Of a stretch of 27,566 nt of DNA, positions 21,115 to 27,566 are shown piece by piece. The notes below the pieces were generated by a model. It made no database searches. It saw only the letters and a program-made list of their open reading frames with translations, and had not been told where the DNA came from. The stretch is from Amphimedon queenslandica (Eukaryota > Porifera > Demospongiae > Haplosclerida > Niphatidae). Numbering within the stretch: position 1 is the stretch's first letter; every line of letters begins with the position of its first letter. Location: positions 29,865 through 57,430 of the forward strand of contig NW_003546681.1 in assembly GCF_000090795.2 (NCBI RefSeq), given 5' to 3'. The translations under genes and the position numbers were made by a program.

Positions 21115-24100
21115 TTAAAGGTTGTCTTCATCCATTACCAAGCTATCAATATACATGTACCTACCATTTTCTTCATAATCTTCTTGATTCACTTGATTAA
21201 AAAATCTCTCATTATTTTGATTAGCATCGTTATCATCATTGTCAGATTCTAATTCTTGTTCATGCTGATTTCCTGCTACATGCTGTATTTCATCATATAA
21301 TCGAATACTTGATGAACTGTTTTGTGTTGAGTTGAGCTGGCGACGCGTAAAATCTTGGCTAATGTTGCTCTGATATACTAGATTAGTAGACATTGGGATT
21401 ACTTCATCTGTTACTGTTGGTCTATAAAAATAGTTATGCATGACTTTAATTATATTTAATTTGTAACTTACATGTTCCTTTCTTTTTTCTCTTTAAGCTT
21501 CTTTTTTAAAATAAAAATGATAGTTATCAATGGTATTGCTACTAGGAACACTGCAATAAAAACATTAGCTGCTATAGACCCTCCAACAATGGCTCCAATT
21601 GAAGTAGATCTAGTACCAGTGCTAGTATATACTAGTGTCCATTCAGGGCCAGTGTATCCATTTGGTGGAAACACTAAATTTCTTCCCACTCTAACCTGTA
21701 GGTGCACATAATGAGATTGATCTATCACTAAATAATATTCTTACTCTTAGTGCTAGTGTGGTACCAGATGGTTTGTTTGGTGGTATACAGTTAATCTCCT
21801 ATTTATATGAATAATAATAATACCTGTATGCAGAAATCACTTACAGTATCAGAGCTTGTTCTAATGCTACATGAATCATCACCTAACATGATAGTAATCT
21901 CTGACAGACTCACAGACCTTATGTTCATTCCCTAGTATAAATTAGAATCTAATATAATTTTTTATCAAAAAAATATATTGCACAATTATTACAAGCTTTA
22001 ACTCACTGCAATAAAAATATTGTTAATCTGACCATCATTGACTGATATAGATCTTGAGTTAACATCAATACCAGTAAATATTGGATTAGGTTGTAGTGTT
22101 AGTCTCAGATCAGCATTCATGTAATTAGGTGACTCGGCTCCATCTAACATTAGCATATACACAATGCGTGTCCCATAGTAACTGCTGTCTGTCACATTAC
22201 TAACATTAGGAGCAATACAGATCAACATAGTATCAGTATCATTAATGACACAAGACTACAAAAGATATATTACTATATAGAAAAAGTGTATTATACTAAC
22301 TTCAATACTACTAGGAGCCAGTCTACTATCAGTAATAGTAATAGTAGGAGACTGAACGGAATTTAAGTTAGCACCAGTGAATACTAGTTGAATACCACCA
22401 CTAAAAGAATAAGTACCATGAAAAATATGCAGTGCTGTTATACATGTACTTACGCTGGTATTATGTTCATAGTACTGGTACTATTAAAAGTAGGATCAGG
22501 TCTATATTGATAACTTATACTAGTATTAGAGAATAAAGCTCCATTGACCGACACTACTACATTCCTCATACAGTCACTAGCATTTATATTACCACTAACA
22601 CAGTAGATCTCAGTATTAGTAATACTCCTATTAATATACATTGTATACAATAATAGCAATTAGGTGTCTTTAATACTTACATAATAGTACAGTTAATATT
22701 GGGACATGTGTTCCTCTTTATTCTTGATGATGATTCTCTCATTATTACTTTTGTCATTTCTTTATTACCAATATCAAAGTTTGTACCTTGTACTCTTATT
22801 TTAGTACCACCACTAAAAGGACCATATGTAGGACTGACTGATTGAATGATTGGTGTTATGAACTGGTACTGTGTTGTACTACTGGCAGTTACACTATCGT
22901 TAGATCTGGTCACTCTTATTGTAATAGTCACATTCCTGTCTATTTTATCTCTAGTATCAGGAACAACTGTGCATTTTATCCTTGCTCCTGGTTCATATTT
23001 GTCAATAATACAGTTTCTAGTACCAATCATAATAGACTCTATGTCAGAGCGCTGTGTACCCAGATTTGTTCCATCAATAATGATAGTTGTTCCACCTCTA
23101 GGAGGTCCTGCTTTAGGATTAAAGTCACTAATAATTGGTAGAGGGCAGTTTCCTGTACTAATGACTGGACTAGCATCACTACAATTACTAATGTCTCTAC
23201 ATTGAGCATTACTATTACACCAACTGCAGCTAAATCCAGTACCAATTCTCTGTGCTAAACATGAAGAGCAACCTCTAGCTAATGTAGGACAATCATACAA
23301 GATCACTATGTACAGAAATTATAACTGAACAATAAATGAAATTAATTCTTTTACCAGTGAGATTTGCAGTAGCATTAGTCTCTATTGTATATTTCCTTCC
23401 ATTGTATACTTGTCTAATACTCAATGAGACATTCTGAGTGCCTCTTCCTCCTTCAATTGTTAACTATCAACAATTATTAATCAATTAGTATTAACTGCTA
23501 CTCACCACAGGATTATTATTGCATGTCACTGTGTTGTCATTGTTAACAGTAGCAGTTCGGGTAACAGTACCATACACACACTCATAACTGAGATCAAGTA
23601 CAAACTTAAAAATAACAAATATAATTATCATAAATATTATATAACTGCTTGCATGTTTTATTACTAGTAGTGCTATAATCAAGAAAAACATTTTCAGTAA
23701 TAATACAAACATTACATGAAATACATGAAAGTGAAACGTAATTTAATATAAACCTGTGTGTTGATAGTAGTAAGCATGGTGTTTGTTACAACATTAGCTG
23801 GTTGAGTATATCTACCGTCAGATGTTTGTTGATTTGGTTGTAGAAAAGGACAAATACGATTATCAGTTTGTGTCTATAAATTAAGAGGTACGTATTTTTA
23901 GTTGCAGAAATGACTCACTGTTAGCCAGTTACCAATAGTACACAAATTCTTGCTCCCTGTACAAGTAAAGTCCAATTGGCACCATCCACATGCTTTAGAT
24001 TCAGTGCACACACTGCACCTAATAAAATGTATAGTCCACATTGCATTCATAAAGATTTAGAAATTTAATTTACTTTGTTGCCTTCGGACAATTATAGAAA

Positions 24101-26201
24101 GTAAAGTTATCAGGGCTTGTATAATAGTACACACTAGTTCTGTTACTGTAAATACTGAAAGTAGTACCTATAATATTCATCATTATTATTATACAATAAC
24201 GGATAAAATATTTACTTAATTGTATGTCTGTAACTTGAGATATTATAGCTTGTACAGAACAAGAACCAATAGTGCCATTGATAGACATTTCTATTGGACT
24301 CTTGATACCATTGAAAACACAAAAGTACTGCTCTCCTTGAAGCATAGGAGGAAGTGGAGCTGGTGAAAAAGTCATAATGACCTTAATAGCAAAGTATCAT
24401 GCATAAATACATTTCTAATGATGCATACTTGATGAGGTTGTTGCTGTGTATCTATTACATAAGTACTTGGATTAATAGATACTGTATCAAAGCAACTATT
24501 ACTGTTTCCTTGTGTTAGGTATCGTCTTATTTTGTTATTATCCTGACAGAATGGTCTACGTGAACACTTGTTCTCTATCATACACCAACCACACAATGGA
24601 TCACCTAAACTAACACACTCAGAGCAACTAGTAGCACTGGAACAATCCTCTATCTTTAATGCAATCACCTAATACATACATGATGATTTACTTTTATAGT
24701 AATATTATTAAGTAATATGGAATTGTTGATTTTAAATAGACTTTGAATCACCAGAACATTGTGTACTGGTGGGTCAAAGTCTAACAACTTTATTACATTT
24801 TCCAATTGTACATGATACATTAACAATGCTAAAATATCTTATCATTATACTTACATTAGAACCACTAATACCATACACATACTCTGAACCTTGAGACCAG
24901 GATAATGATGTAACTGAAGAGATTGATGTAACTTCAGATACAAATGCAAGGCTTGTACCATTGACCAAGTGATACTGTAGAATTCATATCAAATTGTATG
25001 AAGACTATACACAGCTACTAACCTTAGCAGTATAATTATTGTTATTTAATGTAAATGCAAAGTAATTGAAATCAATGCCATCAATTGACAATCCCAAAAA
25101 TGCAGTTAATTCATTGAGTACGGTACTGTTAGTAAACAGAGGACTAGGAGTAAAAGAGCTTGATACACCAACTGCTGGAGCTGGAGTGCTACCTCTTGAA
25201 TCTGATATACTACACTGTTAAGAGATATAATTGTATAAGGTATTATAGATTAAACTCACAATGCTTCCTGATAATTGAGATGACCCTGCAGAACATAATA
25301 CAGGACTCTGCCAATAGATATTCTTATTACCAGTACCATTAACTACACATGATTGATAAGCAGCATCCATTAAAGAGTTAATCTCAGACAGACTGTATGA
25401 ACATATGTCCACTGAACTAGTGCGTATTACTATTAACAACGTCTCTTCATTAATAACAGATACACCAAGCAGCGTAGGATTAAAGAAAGATTCTTTGTCA
25501 TCACAACCTAATGTCAGTTCATATTGATTGTTGAAACCATCAGCTGCTGCACTGTCATTACACACTCTTATTATACGAAGCCGTCTGTTAACACCACTTG
25601 TTGGAGGATCATTCACAAAATAATAAGCATATCCTGAAGCAAAGAAACCACTCACAAATACACGATTAAAACTGAAAGTTTGTTGATGTACAGGATTAGT
25701 AGCTCTTGACTGTGTACTACCAGCAAACCCATACTGATGATATAGAATACGAGCATTAACATAGCTCCCAGTATAAAAGCTGTTACCATCACCTCCAGGG
25801 GCAGTAAACACTACTAGACTAGTAGCAGTCCCACTGTTAGTTACTGTCCTGTTAGCAGGAGCTTCAAGATTAGATCCATCAAGAACAGAACATGTTACAC
25901 CACCAGCATCAGTACACACTACACACCATTCACCATCTATTGTACAAGCTAGTCCATTAACAGTACCACCAATAGACCCAAGAGGGTCTCCTAATTGTTG
26001 TAGAGTAGAAGAGAACCGGTATACTTGAGTAGCAGTGCTCACAAAGACTCCATTAGCACTAACAGCAATGTGAGTCACTGTACTAGATACAGATGAAGAG
26101 ATGAGTGACTGAGAATTAACCAAAAAAAACAATGAAGGAGGAATGGCTAGTGTGAGAAAGAGAAGAAGAGTTGTTGCTTTCATGATTATCAAAGAAATCA
26201 A
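21115..26201 (-). CDS. Plexin-like receptor: Sema, 3 PSI, IPT repeats, TM, short tail
   Basis: Exons in transcript order: 26201-25260, 25214-25023, 24974-24855, 24668-24429, 24381-24216, 24167-24074, 24018-23919, 23873-23754, 23604-23506, 23463-23355, 23305-22681, 22627-22454, 22400-22301, 22255-22007, 21931-21845, 21798-21745, 21695-21472, 21421-21115. They total 4002 nt, 1333 residues. A signal peptide (from Met1 or Met7, MKATTLLLFLTLAIPP) leads a divergent Sema domain to about 418 ending in EYVYGISGSN. PSI1 at 427-470 has CSECVSLGDPLCGWC; PSI2 is near 579-616 (CSVCTESKACGWC); PSI3 near 733-780 (CSSCLAQRIGTGFSCSWC). IPT/TIG repeats start near 784 and 877, with two weaker ones to about 1180. 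The TM is about 1190-1220, followed by a KKKLKEKKER stop-transfer. The 113-residue acidic tail has YDEI and YMYI but no RasGAP or kinase. It would bind semaphorin-like ligands by family analogy; ligand and signalling are unknown. Confidence 0.87.
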
Positions 26202-26628
26202 TGAAATGAAGGCACTGCTATAAATGGGTGTAGTCTATGAAAACAGGATCATAACTACCAGATATAGATTTATATGATCAAACTACTGTATAGCTGAAAA
26301 TACCCTGAAAAATTATGGTTTTTTTGTTATAAGATGTGCAAATTAATTCTGCAAAACATTAATAGCTAGTGTATCAACAGTTTACACCTGACTTAAACCA
26401 GCAAATTCAAAATATAGATCTAGTCCCACAAATAATATTTATGGCACATAGCTTACCTTATGAAAGTTATGTAATACTTAAATGCTATGCCTCATACTTC
26501 TTATTTAACACTTTAAAATTACAACTTTTATGTCCGCATTGAATATGTACCATTTATATTCTATTTTCAGATCTTTAGCATAAATAATAATCAACAAAAG
26601 TAATTTATTTTCTAACAAATAAACAAGT
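26202..26628. promoter_or_regulatory. 5' flank of the plexin-like gene
   Basis: About 430 bases between the plexin-like start (minus strand) and the EZH-like remnant (plus strand). It must contain the receptor's promoter. I see AT-rich sequence and no defined element. Confidence 0.4.
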
Positions 26629-27252
26629 GTATTCTCACAAGATTAAGCTGACAGGAGAGGGGAATGTACATGAGAAGTACATGTGTAGCTTTGTCTTTAA
26701 TCATAATACATGCAATGGTAAGGCATTGGTACATGCTAAAAGCAACTTATTATTAGAGCATTGGAAGCCAGCTTGTTTCTGTGCGTGTGTGTGTGTGTAT
26801 CTACATAGGTAGATAAATGGATTATTTTGAACCATTTCATTGTACACAGTATACCATGTACACATGCATGCATCAACAATAAACTCTGCATCTTCATTGT
26901 TGCTATTATTACTATTAGATCTATTATTGCTATTTTTTGTAAAAACATAGGTATATGTACATGTACTTCTCTATTGGCATAGTAAAATTTTAATGATAAC
27001 ATACCCACTGCAAATCTTATAGCACCAGATTATTGGCTTTATGCTCCTGATTTACTACAATTATTTTATTGCTTTTTTTTACTTTTAAATTATGCAGTTG
27101 ATGCCACACTTAAGGGCAATAAGATCCGTTTTACCAATCACTCTGTCCATCCAAACTGTTAGGCCAAAGTGATGATGATAGTTGAAGGTAACCATCAAAT
27201 TGCGATATTTGCTAAACACAACTACATTGAGCCAGAAGAGAAGCTATTAGAG
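26629..27252 (+). pseudogene. EZH2: EZH/Enhancer-of-zeste SET-domain pseudogene fragment, two exons
   Basis: Two exon-like blocks, 26629-26717 and 27098-27252, are separated by a 380-base intron with intact GT and AG. Block 1 reads SQD-stop-ADRRG, then after one extra G in the run at 26659-26662 NVHEKYMCSFVFNHNTCN. Block 2, after V at the join, reads DATLKGNKIRFTNHSVHPNC, stop TAG at 27160-27162, then AKVMMIVEGNHQIAIFAKHN. EZH proteins have the same order: SQDEADRRGKVYDKYMCSF, DATRKGNKIRFANHS, PNCYAKVMM. The conserved Tyr after PNC is a stop, and the Glu in QDEAD is also a stop (26644-26646). The retained intron means it is unprocessed. No CXC or earlier SET exons were recognised upstream to 26202. 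Functional PRC2 activity is not expected from this copy. Confidence 0.85.
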
Positions 27253-27279
27253 GTAACAAAGACCTAGTATTAAAAAAAT

Positions 27280-27566
27280 TGGGCATGCAAGCTTGTTTCC
27301 CTCAAAGTATGATACATGTAAGTGAACTAAAAAGCATGCCTTTATTATAAACTCATAAAAATTCAAATTTGATCGGAATTGGCTCAAAGTTAATACACAG
27401 CATGAAGACTTGTGTGCATATTAGAAAAAAAATTATAAATTGGAAGAATTTTCTTGAAGCCAATTCTGATAATATATGTAGGTTTTAGCCTTAAAATTCG
27501 AATTTAAACAGAATCACCTCTAGCTTTCTACACAGCATAAAACAAATGTATCAGAATTCGGAAGAC
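27280..27566. repeat. Interspersed ~170-base repeat at the window end
   Basis: Two blocks resemble the repeat at 1860-2460 in reverse orientation: AAATTCAAATTTGATCGGAA near 27359, and AAAATTCGAATTTAAACAG with AATCACCTCTAGC near 27493. Both contain CACAGCAT words (27398 and 27531), suggesting two tandem units. No further EZH exon was found here. Confidence 0.5.

Noticed and set aside
22842-23245. Overlapping open frames opposite to and shifted from the PSI3/IPT exon
   Set aside because: Shadows of the real 625-base exon 23305-22681, without protein-like features of their own.
23605-23712. Hydrophobic stretch (like a second TM) before the exon at 23604 on the minus strand
   Set aside because: It lies in an AT-rich intron; TTTTTAAG just before TTTGTACTTG is a good acceptor and the frame joins exon 23873-23754 without it.
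24774-24854. Continuation of the Sema exon past 24855 (ends in a stop)
   Set aside because: The donor GTAAGTAT at 24854 joins to 24668, giving SGSN-VIALKIEDC, which matches the Sema-to-PSI join in plexins.
1-27566. CRISPR arrays, tRNA or rRNA genes, bacterial operons
   Set aside because: No regular spacer-repeat array, no cloverleaf or rRNA sequence recognised by eye, and the gene structure is clearly eukaryotic. The ACATGT runs are simple repeats without spacers.

Overview
The window looks like nuclear DNA of an early-branching animal, most likely a demosponge such as Amphimedon; this is inference. The basis is AT-rich DNA, multi-exon genes with GT-AG introns often only 45-60 bases long, unmistakably metazoan gene families (plexin-type receptor, O-GlcNAcase with GNAT tail, MBOAT5/LPCAT3, EZH) and very frequent ACATGT palindromic repeats in the introns. 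I rebuilt all gene models by hand. Every exon join keeps the reading frame, and each total coding length is a multiple of three.

Layout. (1) 83-3493, plus strand: 3' part of an LPCAT3-like membrane O-acyltransferase gene; its 5' exons lie before the window. (2) 3626-10372, plus: a kinase-less ankyrin-Roc-COR (ROCO) protein, whose ATG is only 132 bases after the LPCAT3-like stop. (3) 10681-19320, plus: a complete O-GlcNAcase (OGA) gene in 14 exons, with catalytic Asp pair, stalk and C-terminal GNAT domain. (4) 21115-26201, minus: an 18-exon plexin-like receptor (Sema, three PSI, about four IPT, one TM) with a 113-residue tail and no RasGAP. It is convergent with OGA. (5) 26629-27252, plus: two exons of a decayed EZH-type SET-domain gene with two stops and a frameshift, so an unprocessed pseudogene.

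The introns and the OGA/plexin intergenic space hold many non-coding repeats. There is a set of roughly 180-350 base inverted-repeat elements that all start near TA-CCGTATAG and end in its complement (Stowaway/mariner-like MITEs). There is also a fold-back element built from a tandemly duplicated hairpin, a diverged repeat of about 170 bases found in both orientations, ACATGT tracts, an ATT microsatellite, and a 65-base tandem duplication at the ROCO/OGA boundary.

The genes do not form a pathway and appear to be independent housekeeping or signalling genes packed closely. Most notable are the OGA GNAT domain, which keeps a canonical acetyl-CoA loop, the plexin ectodomain on an unrelated short tail, the Roc domain split by a roughly 285-residue acidic insertion, and the EZH pseudogene.
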